DNA of 64,000 bases from Phycisphaerae bacterium. GTDB taxonomy: Bacteria > Planctomycetota > Phycisphaerae > Phycisphaerales > SM1A02. Below, piece by piece: positions 43,584 to 51,974 of this stretch (the first letter of the stretch is position 1; each line of letters opens with the position of its first letter). The notes beneath the pieces are model-generated. The model was not told the DNA's origin, ran no database searches, and saw nothing but the letters and a program-made list of their open reading frames with translations. The stretch is taken from assembly GCA_002716385.1 (NCBI GenBank), contig PBAX01000003.1, forward strand, positions 1 to 64,000. The letters are read 5' to 3'. Position numbers and translations under genes: made by a program.

Positions 43584-44231
43584 TCAGGCGCTGGCGATGG
43601 CTGTCTGGGCGGCTGCGTAGTTCTCCGCCACGGTGTCCCAGTTCACGACGTTCCAGAAGGCCGAAACGTAATCGGGTCGGCGATTCTGGTAGTTGAGGTA
43701 GTACGCGTGTTCCCAGACATCGATGCCCATGATCGGAAGGCACAGGCAATCGCAGTTGCACACGTCGGCCATCAGTGGATTGTCCTGATTGGCGGTCGAG
43801 CTCACACAGAGGCCGTCCCCGCAGACGCACAGCCAGGCCCATCCGGAACCGAATCTGGTGGCAGCGGCGTCTGCGAACTTGCTCTTGAAATCCTCGAAGG
43901 AGCCAAAGGCGGCGTTGATTGCCTCGGCGAGTTCGCCGCTCGGGGTGCCGCCACCGGCAGGACACATCACCTTCCAGAAGAGACTGTGGTTGGCGTGCCC
44001 GCCGCCGTTGTTGCGTACGGCATTGCGGATCGAATCTGGGACGGAATCAAGGTTGGAGATGAGCTCCTCGATGGATTTGCCGGCGAGATCCGCGTGGCCT
44101 TCGATCGCGGCATTGAGCTTGGCGACATAGCCTGCGTGGTGCTTGTCGTGATGGATCTCCATCGTGCGCGCATCGATATGCGGCTCGAGGGCGTCGAAAG
44201 AATACGGAAGATCTGGCAGAGTGAATGACAT
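43584..44231 (-). CDS. Superoxide dismutase (Mn/Fe family) with a cysteine-rich insertion
   Basis: A 215-residue protein of the Fe/Mn superoxide dismutase family, which converts superoxide to H2O2 and O2. Metal ligands are visible at H27, H82, D171 and H175 ([11 protein letters not shown]). [11 protein letters not shown] and Gln149 in TANQDNPL favour the Mn type. Eight cysteines are present, seven of them between residues 135 and 164 ([12 protein letters not shown], then [11 protein letters not shown]), where ordinary family members have no such cluster. AAGAGGAGACG precedes the ATG. It has its own terminator. The cysteines could bind a second metal or form disulfides; there is no signal peptide. 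Confidence 0.93.
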   Translation of the reverse strand: MSFTLPDLPYSFDALEPHIDARTMEIHHDKHHAGYVAKLNAAIEGHADLAGKSIEELISNLDSVPDSIRNAVRNNGGGHANHSLFWKVMCPAGGGTPSGELAEAINAAFGSFEDFKSKFADAAATRFGSGWAWLCVCGDGLCVSSTANQDNPLMADVCNCDCLCLPIMGIDVWEHAYYLNYQNRRPDYVSAFWNVVNWDTVAENYAAAQTAIASA

Positions 44232-44390
44232 GGTCGTCTCCTCTTGATTTCGGGACTTTCAGAGATAGTGGTCCGTGATTATAGGCCAACTGCGGCTGAG
44301 ATCAGCATTGACGTGGAGCTCCATCTTCGGGATCATCCAGTGCGACGCTGAAGCCAGGGCACCTGGATGCCTATGGATGGAGATTTCGCA

Positions 44391-44519
44391 ATGTCTACCG
44401 ACGTACCATCGCCACAAGGCAGTCAGGAAGATTCCACGGAGTTTGGCTGCTGGAAGTGGATTTTTCTTGGGCTCATCATCGTGGGCGCCATCGCCATCGG
44501 CTACCTGATGCTGGTCTGA
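44391..44519 (+). CDS. 42-residue single-TM small protein
   Basis: ATG at 44391, TGA at 44517-44519, with TGGAGAT about 8 nt upstream. The first 20 residues are polar and acidic (MSTDVPSPQGSQEDSTEF). Then Trp-Lys-Trp leads into one membrane helix (IFLGLIIVGAIAIGYLMLV) that reaches the C-terminus. The layout (soluble N-terminus, C-terminal tail anchor) is coherent for a small membrane protein. No family is recognised. It is 3 nt from the convergent end of the esterase gene. Confidence 0.6.
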   Translation: MSTDVPSPQGSQEDSTEFGCWKWIFLGLIIVGAIAIGYLMLV

Positions 44520-44522
44520 TTC

Positions 44523-45209
44523 TCAGCCGAGAATCCGATCAACGGCGGATCTCGACCAGTTCGAGAGCGCTTCGGCTGAACGAGGTCCTATGCCGTGGCC
44601 GATCGGCTCCTCCACCCATGTCAGCTGGGCGGGGGTCGATGCATAGAAATCCCTGAGCGCATGCCCATTCTGGATGGGGATCAGTGGATCAAGGCTTCCA
44701 TGTGTCAGCAGGATGGGCATGTTTTCCGGCACGCATTCGCTATTGCCCATGCCATCCCGGAACATCTCCTCCACAAGCCTTCCGCTGCAGGCCGCGATGC
44801 CATCAAGCTTCGCCTTCTGCTGCAGGAGGAGCGCATGTGCGATCATGGCGCCCTGACTGAAGCCCATTGCCAGTACGCCAGGTGCGGCCGACTCGGAATC
44901 TCCAGAGTGCTGATCGATGAATTCAGCGGCGATATCGATGCACTGGAAGGCGGTCTCCTGGTCGTACCTGATCTCGCCACGTTCATCCTGATGGAGATGG
45001 AACCAGGCACGTCCTCCCGGCATCCCATGCGGACCCAGATCTATCGGCGCCTGCGCGGCAATGATCTTGAGGCGTGGATCCATGATGTCAGAGAGCCCGA
45101 TCAAATCATGCATGTTTGCGCCATACCCATGGAACAGCACGAGAATCGGCGGCGTTGCCGTGGATTCTTGGATTGGCGGCTTTGAAATGAATTCGAGATT
45201 CGATGTCAT
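44523..45209 (-). CDS. Phospholipase/carboxylesterase-family alpha/beta hydrolase
   Basis: A 228-residue alpha/beta hydrolase using the ATG at 45209; upstream starts at 45251 and 45260 are possible. PPILVLFHGYGANMHDLIGL supplies the oxyanion region, LAMGFSQGAMIAHAL the nucleophile Ser, THGSLDPLIPI the Asp, and EEPIGHGIGP the His. It belongs to the phospholipase/carboxylesterase family of cytoplasmic esterases or thioesterases. A perfect CAGGGT-GTT-ACCCTG hairpin (minus strand, 45218-45232) lies 8 nt upstream of the ATG in place of a Shine-Dalgarno. It is divergent from the DUF4870 gene. Confidence 0.9.
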   Translation of the reverse strand: MTSNLEFISKPPIQESTATPPILVLFHGYGANMHDLIGLSDIMDPRLKIIAAQAPIDLGPHGMPGGRAWFHLHQDERGEIRYDQETAFQCIDIAAEFIDQHSGDSESAAPGVLAMGFSQGAMIAHALLLQQKAKLDGIAACSGRLVEEMFRDGMGNSECVPENMPILLTHGSLDPLIPIQNGHALRDFYASTPAQLTWVEEPIGHGIGPRSAEALSNWSRSAVDRILG

Positions 45210-45278
45210 CAGGCCGACAGGGTAACACCCTGATAGTCTATTGGCAGGCATCGAGACCACGGCAACGGGAGATCACTC

Positions 45279-45695
45279 TTGAACCACCAGCATTCTGATT
45301 CACCGGAATACCATTCAGTTCCAGATTTGAAGCCGACTTCTCGGCGATCTTCCACGGATGGCGTGCAGCTGAGCGGCGATAGCCGAACGTATGCCGTGCT
45401 GGCTCATCTGCTCGGGATCATCAGTGGTCCGCTTGGCCCATTCGTCATCTGGATTGCCATGAAGCGGAACTCATTGGTCGAGCACGAGGCTCGAGAGGCA
45501 TTGAACTTCCAGATCACGGTGTGGCTCGTCTCATTTGTCGGGGCGATTCTGACCCTTGTCTACATTGGCTATCTCATCATCGTTCTCGCCATGGTGCTGA
45601 ATGTCGTTTTCTGCGTGATTGCGGCTTCATACGCGCACTCGGGAGCTCCATACCGATATCCGTTCAGCCTGAGATTGATCGATTCCAGCCAATGA
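45279..45695 (+). CDS. DUF4870-type small membrane protein
   Basis: A 138-residue protein read from a TTG at 45279 with GGGAGA upstream. After a 35-residue polar N-terminus come three hydrophobic segments with the family pattern YAVLAHLLGIISGPLGPFVI, HEAREALNFQITVWL, then YIGYLIIVLAMVLNVVFCVIA. The N-H-E-A-R-E-A-L-N-F-Q loop is characteristic. Function of the family is not established. The next gene starts 19 nt downstream on the same strand. Confidence 0.88.
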   Translation: MNHQHSDSPEYHSVPDLKPTSRRSSTDGVQLSGDSRTYAVLAHLLGIISGPLGPFVIWIAMKRNSLVEHEAREALNFQITVWLVSFVGAILTLVYIGYLIIVLAMVLNVVFCVIAASYAHSGAPYRYPFSLRLIDSSQ

Positions 45696-45714
45696 TGCGT
45701 ATCGGATACGGGAC

Positions 45715-46812
45715 ATGAACAGGGTCTATGCCGCGGTAAACCGTTATGTGCAGGGAGCGGCTGCAACAGATTCTCTTGCTGATGAACTTGGATATCTGGG
45801 CCTTCAGGGGCCGGTGCTCATTCTCAGTGGCCCGACCGTCAAACGGCTTCTCAGTGAAAAATGGAAAGCGGTGCTTGGCGATCGCGGCATCTCGCATGAA
45901 GTGCTCACGTTCGGCGGTGAATGCACACGAAAAGCCATTCAGTCGACGGTTGATGCGGCTCTGGCACTCAAGGCGGGCGTCATCATGGGCGCTGGAGGTG
46001 GGAAATCACTCGATACGGCGCGGGCGGCTGCGGCCCAGCTGCGGTTGCCGTTCGTGTCGAACCCTACGGTCGCTTCCACCGATTCACCGTGCAGTGCCTT
46101 GTCCATCATCTATTCGGAAGACGGGGTGTACGAGGGTTTCGATTCTTTCGGCCGTAATCCTGATCTCGTTCTGGTCGACACAGACGTGATTCTCCGCAGC
46201 CCCGAACGTTTCTTCGTCGCCGGTATGGGGGACGCCTTGTCCACCATGTTCGAGGCCGACGCCTGTCGGAGGGCGGGGAGGCCCAATCTCCGTGGAGGGC
46301 TGTCGACGATCGCTGCTGCTCGACTGGGGGAGTCCTGTTATCGAGTGGTCATGGAAGACGGCAGAGAGGCGTTGGCTTCGATGCGAGCCGGTCATCCGAG
46401 TCCAGCCTTCGAGCGAGTGGTCGAGGCCAACACGCTGCTCTCGGGCATAGGTTTCGAGTCAGGGGGACTTGCTGCTGCCCACGGTCTCTACAACGCGATG
46501 ACCATCGCAGAATCCACTCGTCCCTATCTTCACGGCGAGAAGGTGGCGTTCAGTGTGCTCGTGCTGCTCGTCCTCGAGCAGGCCTCCGAAGAGATCTTCG
46601 AGGAGGTCCGATCATTCTGCCTGGATGTGGGCCTTCCAGTGCGGCTTTCCGGCATCGGCCTGGATGTCGAGGATGTCGAGTTGCTTCGTGCCATCGCCGA
46701 GCATGCCATGCTGCCGGGTGGCTTGATCCACAACGAGCCACTCGACTTGACGGTCAATGGGGTGCTGAAGGCGATGATCGAGGCGGACCGGCGTGGCATG
46801 GGCGGGCGCTGA
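45715..46812 (+). CDS. gldA: Glycerol dehydrogenase-like iron-containing alcohol dehydrogenase
   Basis: A 365-residue GldA-family enzyme (NAD-dependent oxidation of glycerol to dihydroxyacetone or related polyols). The nucleotide loop GAGGGKSLDTARAAA, the segment NPTVASTDSPCSALS, the metal Asp in GMGDALSTMFEAD, and the two His ligands in GGLAAAHGLYNAMT and PYLHGEKVAFSVLV are present. Length is normal. The exact alcohol cannot be fixed from sequence. It may be co-transcribed with the DUF4870 gene. Confidence 0.93.
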   Translation: MNRVYAAVNRYVQGAAATDSLADELGYLGLQGPVLILSGPTVKRLLSEKWKAVLGDRGISHEVLTFGGECTRKAIQSTVDAALALKAGVIMGAGGGKSLDTARAAAAQLRLPFVSNPTVASTDSPCSALSIIYSEDGVYEGFDSFGRNPDLVLVDTDVILRSPERFFVAGMGDALSTMFEADACRRAGRPNLRGGLSTIAAARLGESCYRVVMEDGREALASMRAGHPSPAFERVVEANTLLSGIGFESGGLAAAHGLYNAMTIAESTRPYLHGEKVAFSVLVLLVLEQASEEIFEEVRSFCLDVGLPVRLSGIGLDVEDVELLRAIAEHAMLPGGLIHNEPLDLTVNGVLKAMIEADRRGMGGR

Positions 46813-46817
46813 AATAT

Positions 46818-47732
46818 CTATTCAAGTGTTCCGAGCCGGGCCAGGGCGATACCGACGAGCACGATCACGCCGGCGAGGATCTGCATCGGGTTGAGCGCTT
46901 CATCGAGAATCAGCCATCCCCAGCATGCGGCGCCGACAGGCTGCAGAAGCAGTGTCACGGCTGCGAGGCTCGCCGGCAGTGCTGCGAGAGAGAAGACGAT
47001 GAGCCCCTGTCCAAGGCAATGTGGAATGAGTGCAAGCAGGATCAGATAGATCCACGCTTCGGGATCATCCGGAAGAAAAGATTCCCCGGCAATGGCCGTG
47101 CTCGCAAGCAGAAAGACGGCGCCGAGAATTGTCGTCATGAGTATGACGGTCAATGCAGGCCATCGTCTTCTGACTCGCTTGATGCTCAGGAGATAGCTGG
47201 CGTACCAGACCGCCGTCAGCAGCGCAAGGAGATCTCCCATCATCGGGTTGCGGCCTTCCTCGGCCTCCGGCCCGGCGCTCAGCAGAAGCGCGACACCCGC
47301 CAGCGCCAGAAGTCCACCAACACCGAATTGCCATCCAAGTTTTTCCTTGAGTATGAGCCAGCCGACAATTCCGACGAGAACGACCTCAAGATTCGCCAGT
47401 AGCGTGGCATTGGCCGCCGTTGTCAGTGGAAAGGACAGGTGCCATGTCAGAAGATCCAGTCCGAAGAGGATCCCCGGCAGGAGCAGCCATGGCATGCTCA
47501 CCGGCTTCGCATCAGCGACCGGTCGCTCTTTTTTCGACAGGCCGGCGATCATCCATGCCAAGAAGAGGACCGGAGTGGAGAGCGTGAGCCTCCAGAAGGC
47601 GGTTGCGATAGGTCCGATGGCGGATGCGTCCATGGCCATCTTCGGAAAGATGGGGGCAAAGGCGACCGCCAGAGCGCCGCCAACAAGTGCCAGCAATGGA
47701 AGTCTGAGTGGATGTCGATTTGTTTGGGGCAT
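46818..47732 (-). CDS. DMT-family (EamA) transporter
   Basis: A 304-residue protein with about ten membrane helices arranged as two EamA repeats (FAPIFPKMAMDASAIGP to LLLSAGPEAEE, then NPMMGDLLALLTAVWYASYL to the end). Members export amino acids or other metabolites. ANATLLANLEVVLVGIVGWL and LAAVTLLLQPVGAACWGWL are the repeat signatures. It is convergent with gldA. The substrate is unknown. Confidence 0.92.
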   Translation of the reverse strand: MPQTNRHPLRLPLLALVGGALAVAFAPIFPKMAMDASAIGPIATAFWRLTLSTPVLFLAWMIAGLSKKERPVADAKPVSMPWLLLPGILFGLDLLTWHLSFPLTTAANATLLANLEVVLVGIVGWLILKEKLGWQFGVGGLLALAGVALLLSAGPEAEEGRNPMMGDLLALLTAVWYASYLLSIKRVRRRWPALTVILMTTILGAVFLLASTAIAGESFLPDDPEAWIYLILLALIPHCLGQGLIVFSLAALPASLAAVTLLLQPVGAACWGWLILDEALNPMQILAGVIVLVGIALARLGTLE

Positions 47733-47816
47733 TCTTCGCTCTGTGAACCGGTTGGCAGCACCATTTTCCCGTTGATTGCTAGACTGATGCCTGTCACTAC
47801 GATGGAGAATACCGTG

Positions 47817-48095
47817 ATGAAATACATCCTTGCACTTGGTTCCGTGCTGATTCTGACTGCTGGTTGCAACAATGCACAGATCGGCGCCGGTGCGGGCGCT
47901 GGAATCGGCGCTCTGGCAGGGCAGGCCATTGGGCGAAATACGAGTTCAACCCTGATTGGTGCCGGTGCCGGTGCGGCGGCGGGCTACATGGTTGGAAACG
48001 AGATGGACAAGCAGAAGGCTGAGCAGGATCGGCAGCGAATGCAGCGTGAAATCGATCAGAATCGCCGTAATTCGTACGACTCCTACGACGACTGA
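47817..48095 (+). CDS. Glycine-zipper lipoprotein
   Basis: A 92-residue lipoprotein from the ATG at 47817, with GGAG 9 nt upstream. MKYILALGSVLILTAGC is a signal with lipobox LTAGC. Residues about 22-58 are two glycine-zipper helices (IGAGAGAGIGALAGQAIG, then LIGAGAGAAAGYMVGNEM), a fold shared with SlyB-type outer-membrane lipoproteins. The C-terminus is a charged Gln/Arg/Asp helix. It probably inserts in the outer membrane. It is upstream of the paired ABC exporter genes with a 55-nt gap. Confidence 0.88.
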   Translation: MKYILALGSVLILTAGCNNAQIGAGAGAGIGALAGQAIGRNTSSTLIGAGAGAAAGYMVGNEMDKQKAEQDRQRMQREIDQNRRNSYDSYDD

Positions 48096-48150
48096 TCTTG
48101 TCGCATCGTCCATTCGACTCTGGCATTGAACACAGGTCCGGAGACTCAGG

Positions 48151-49980
48151 GTGAAAACGCAGCCAACTCGCATCAGTCGTCTGATGATGCGGGAGCCTCG
48201 CCTGTACGGCATGGCTATCGCGGCGATGGTGGTCTCCAGTCTGCTGCTGTACCTGGCGCCGCTGATACCAACGATCGTGATAGATGGCGTGCTTTTCACG
48301 TCGGGCGATGGGCCATCCTCATTCGAGCGTCTCGTGCTGCGTCTCATGGGTGGCGAGGAATTCGTCGCCTCGAACCTGTGGTGGACGGCGGTCGTGATAC
48401 TTCTTCTGACGGCCGCGGCAGGCTTCTTTGCCTACCTGCGAGGGGTGTGGTCGGCGGAGGCGACCGAGCGGATCATTCAGAGGATGCGCGACGATCTCTA
48501 TCGCCGTTTGCAGCGGGCGCCTCTGGGCTTCATCGATCGGTCCGAAACAGGCGATCTGATCCAAAGATGCACGTCCGATGTGGATACGCTTCGCCTGTAC
48601 CTGTCCGTGCATGTCGTCGAGATCGCGAGAGCCTTGGCCATGCTGATCGTCCCCTTGCCGATCATGTTGCTTGTGAGTCCGCTTATGACACTGGTGTCGG
48701 TGATTCTCCTTCCGATCATCGTGCTCTTCGCCGTGGTCTATTTTCGTCGGATCCGAACGGCCTTTCTTCATGTCGACGAGGCTGAGTCGGCATTAACCAG
48801 CAGGGTCCAGGAGAACATCACTGGAATACGAGTCGTTCGAGCCTTCGCTCAGCAGGAGCAGGAGTGCCGCCGCTTCGGGGAACGCAACGCCCGCCATAGG
48901 GATCTCGACAACTATCTGTACAGGGTTCTGGCCTGGTTCTGGTCCTTGTCGGATCTGATGTGCATGACCCAGAAGATACTCGTGGTCGGAACAGGATTGA
49001 TCCTCTTGTCGACAGGCCGATTGGAAGTCGGCGCCTTCTTCTTCTTCCTGACGGTCGTCGGCATGTTCGTATGGCCAATCAGGCAGATGGGGAGGATCCT
49101 CGCGGATCTCGGCAAGGCGCAGGTGGCATTCGGTCGAATTGAGCACATCCTCGGACAGTCTGAGGAGTCCGAAGGAGAGGATGGCGTCCATCTTCCCTCC
49201 GAGTCAGTGTCGGGCGCCATCACCTTCAGGAACGTCTCCTTCGCCCATGAAGAGTCGTCGCCGGTTCTTGAAGACATCTCCATGGAGATCAAGGCCGGCT
49301 CGACAGTCGCCTTGGTGGGGCCGAGCGGATGCGGCAAGTCGACCATCATCAATCTCCTGATGCGTTTCTATGAACCGGACAAGGGCGACATCGAGCTCGA
49401 CGAGATCCCGCTGTCTACCATCGATCGCGGCTCGCTCCGTTCCAATCTGAGTGTCGTGATGCAGGAGCCGTTCCTCTTCTCTCGCAGCCTCCAGGAAAAC
49501 ATCAAGATGGGGCGGATCGATGCCGAGGAGAGGGATATCGTCGAGGCGGCAACCGTTGCGGCCATTCATGATTCAATCATGGAGTTCGACGAGGGGTATT
49601 CGACCGTCGTCGGTGAACGGGGGGTGACCCTCTCTGGCGGCCAGAGGCAGCGACTCTCAATCGCACGGGCGCTTCTACGAGATCCAGCTGTGCTTATTCT
49701 CGATGATGCGCTCAGTGCCGTGGATACCCGGACCGAGCGGGCGATTCTCGCCGCACTTCGGGAACGGCATCATCGTCACACAACGATCATCGTGGCGCAT
49801 CGCCTGACTACGGTCATGCAGGCGGATGAGGTGTTCGTCATGGACAAGGGGCGGATCATCGATCGAGGAACGCATGCGGTGCTCCTCGAGCGAGCGGGGC
49901 TCTATCGGGATTTCTGGGATATCCAGCAGTCTGGAGCCGGTTCGATGCAAGGCCGCGATCAAGGAGGTGTCCATGAGTAG
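48151..49980 (+). CDS. Heterodimeric ABC exporter, half with degenerate catalytic site
   Basis: A 609-residue half-exporter from a GTG at 48151 (GGAG upstream). Six membrane helices are followed by a nucleotide-binding domain with Walker A GPSGCGKST, signature LSGGQRQRLSIARALL and H-loop VAHRLTTV. In Walker B the residue after the Asp is Asp rather than Glu (LILDDALSAVD), which in TM287/288, LmrCD and BmrCD marks the non-hydrolysing site. It partners with the next gene, whose start lies inside its last codons. The substrate is unknown; many such pairs export drugs or peptides. Confidence 0.93.
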   Translation: MKTQPTRISRLMMREPRLYGMAIAAMVVSSLLLYLAPLIPTIVIDGVLFTSGDGPSSFERLVLRLMGGEEFVASNLWWTAVVILLLTAAAGFFAYLRGVWSAEATERIIQRMRDDLYRRLQRAPLGFIDRSETGDLIQRCTSDVDTLRLYLSVHVVEIARALAMLIVPLPIMLLVSPLMTLVSVILLPIIVLFAVVYFRRIRTAFLHVDEAESALTSRVQENITGIRVVRAFAQQEQECRRFGERNARHRDLDNYLYRVLAWFWSLSDLMCMTQKILVVGTGLILLSTGRLEVGAFFFFLTVVGMFVWPIRQMGRILADLGKAQVAFGRIEHILGQSEESEGEDGVHLPSESVSGAITFRNVSFAHEESSPVLEDISMEIKAGSTVALVGPSGCGKSTIINLLMRFYEPDKGDIELDEIPLSTIDRGSLRSNLSVVMQEPFLFSRSLQENIKMGRIDAEERDIVEAATVAAIHDSIMEFDEGYSTVVGERGVTLSGGQRQRLSIARALLRDPAVLILDDALSAVDTRTERAILAALRERHHRHTTIIVAHRLTTVMQADEVFVMDKGRIIDRGTHAVLLERAGLYRDFWDIQQSGAGSMQGRDQGGVHE

Positions 49981-51802
49981 TGTGACACCGCATCTCGAGG
50001 ATGTTCTTGGCACCGTGGATCGCGGCCTCTGGAGACGTATAGCCAGGCACGCGTACGCCTACAAGGGTGCAGCCTGGGGCATGATCGCGGGTGGTGTTCT
50101 CATCGCTATCGTCGAGGCGCTGCTGCCGTTCCTCATCGGTGTTCTTGTAGATGCCGTGGTGGATGGAGCCGACACCTCGAGGATTGTCTGGTTATCCATC
50201 GCGTATGTGGGATGCTGCGTGGCCTTCTGCATACTTGTGTGGTGCTTCATCGTGGCCGCCGGACGCTTGGCCACTGGGATGGCGCACGATCTTCGCCGTG
50301 CTTCCTTCGAGCGTCTTCAGGAGTTGGAGTCCGCGTACTTCGATCTTCAGCCTGCGGGCTGGCTTGTTTCCAGGCTTACCTCGGATTGCCGCAAGGTCTC
50401 TTCGCTCATGCCCTGGTTCCTCCTGGACATCTGCTGGGGGATCACCTTCCTTGGTCTTGTCGGAGTGGGCATGCTGCTCATCGACTTCGTCCTTGGTCTC
50501 TGTGTGATGATCGTTGTTCCTTTTCTTGTTCTCGTCACGGTCTATTTCCAGTCCAGGTTGCTTCGGAGCTCACGTCTCATGCGTAAGACGAATTCTGAGC
50601 TGACGGCGGTCTACAACGAGGGCATCACCGGCATTCGAACAACCAAGTCCCTGAGCAGGGAGCATGCCAACGCTTCCGAGTTCATGAACGTATCGCGATC
50701 AATGCGTGATTACTCGATGCTGAACGCGATCGAGACATCGATATTTCTTCCGATAGTGACGACGCTCGGAGGTCTTGGCGTGGGCATAGCGCTCTGGGTC
50801 GGTGGCGTGCAGATCCAGGAAGGCTCCGAGCTTTCCATCGGGATGCTCATCGCCTTCATGCAGTACGCGGTGTTGTTCTCGATGCCGGTTCGCGAACTGG
50901 CTGCGAGGATTTCCGACCTGAAGGGCGCGGAGGCCGCGGCCGAGAGGATTCAGGGGCTTCTTGAACGGGACCCCGCCATACGCGATTCGGATGAGGTCAA
51001 GGCGATGATCGAGGGTGCCTCTGGCAACATCGGTGGTGATCTGGCGGAAGATGGCGGTGTTTCCCGTATCGAGACCATCGAGTTCAGTGGCGTGTCCTTC
51101 TGGTACAAGGAGGAGGAGCCCATTCTTCAGGACTTCAATCTTCTCATACGTCCTGGTGAAACCATTGCATTGGTCGGTCCCACCGGTGGAGGCAAGACGA
51201 CGATCGCATCCCTTCTCTGTCGTTTCTACGAGCCTTGTAAGGGGGGGATCCTCTTCAATGGTGTCGAGTATCGCAATCGAAGTCTGCATTGGCTTCAGTC
51301 AAGTCTTGGCATAGTTCTCCAGGATCCCCATCTCTTCTCAGGTTCGGTTGCCAGCAACATCAGCTACGGGTGTCCCGGTGCAAGCATGGATGAGATCCAG
51401 GCCGCGGCCAGACTCGTGGAAGCCGATGGGTTCATCGATCGTCTGCCCGAGGGCTACGAGACGGAGGTGGGCGAAGGTGGCAGCAGGCTTTCGGTGGGGC
51501 AGAGACAGTTGGTGGCGTTGGCCAGAGCGATTCTGAAGAATCCACAGGTGTTCGTCATGGATGAGGCGACATCATCGGTAGACACCCATACTGAACATCA
51601 GATCCAGAAGGGGATCGAGGCGACCCTTGACGGGAGAATCGCCATCGTGATTGCCCATCGGCTCTCCACCATCCGCACAGCGGATCGCATCCTCGTCATC
51701 GAGGCTGGCCGTATTGTCGAGCAGGGCAGCCATGAGGAGCTTCTGGAGGCGGGTGGGGCCTACAGAGACCTCTATAAACGCCATTTTGCCGACCCCGCTT
51801 GA
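49973..51802 (+). CDS. Heterodimeric ABC exporter, half with catalytic Glu
   Basis: A 609-residue half-exporter from the ATG at 49973, supported by AAGGAGGTGTCC just upstream; the upstream gene stops at 49980. Six membrane helices precede a nucleotide-binding domain with Walker A GPTGGGKTT, Walker B VFVMDEATSSVD carrying the catalytic Glu, and H-loop VIAHRLSTI. Its signature is LSVGQRQ rather than LSGGQ. This combination, degenerate Walker B in one subunit and degenerate signature in the other, builds one degenerate and one consensus ATP site, as in known heterodimers. A noticeable overlap of 8 nt with the first gene suggests tight coupling. Confidence 0.94.
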   Translation: MSSVTPHLEDVLGTVDRGLWRRIARHAYAYKGAAWGMIAGGVLIAIVEALLPFLIGVLVDAVVDGADTSRIVWLSIAYVGCCVAFCILVWCFIVAAGRLATGMAHDLRRASFERLQELESAYFDLQPAGWLVSRLTSDCRKVSSLMPWFLLDICWGITFLGLVGVGMLLIDFVLGLCVMIVVPFLVLVTVYFQSRLLRSSRLMRKTNSELTAVYNEGITGIRTTKSLSREHANASEFMNVSRSMRDYSMLNAIETSIFLPIVTTLGGLGVGIALWVGGVQIQEGSELSIGMLIAFMQYAVLFSMPVRELAARISDLKGAEAAAERIQGLLERDPAIRDSDEVKAMIEGASGNIGGDLAEDGGVSRIETIEFSGVSFWYKEEEPILQDFNLLIRPGETIALVGPTGGGKTTIASLLCRFYEPCKGGILFNGVEYRNRSLHWLQSSLGIVLQDPHLFSGSVASNISYGCPGASMDEIQAAARLVEADGFIDRLPEGYETEVGEGGSRLSVGQRQLVALARAILKNPQVFVMDEATSSVDTHTEHQIQKGIEATLDGRIAIVIAHRLSTIRTADRILVIEAGRIVEQGSHEELLEAGGAYRDLYKRHFADPA

Positions 51803-51934
51803 TGCCGCTGTCCACATAGAACGGTAAAGAATGTGATCCGGTGCAGTGTTTGAGCCATCGTGGGGTATGTTGTTACTGGGGATATGGTCCCCTGACGAGG
51901 CACGAGCGTGCTCCGCTGCCCTTGATTACCACCA

Positions 51935-51957
51935 TTCACCCGAGATGAACGGGTGAA
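51935..51957 (+). promoter_or_regulatory. 8-bp hairpin just upstream of the subtilase Shine-Dalgarno
   Basis: TTCACCCG (51935-51942) pairs perfectly with CGGGTGAA (51950-51957) around a 7-nt loop, ending 4 nt before GAGGAG. It is the longest of the hairpins seen next to ribosome-binding sites in this window. Confidence 0.5.
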
Positions 51958-51974
51958 AAATGAGGAGTGTTTCA

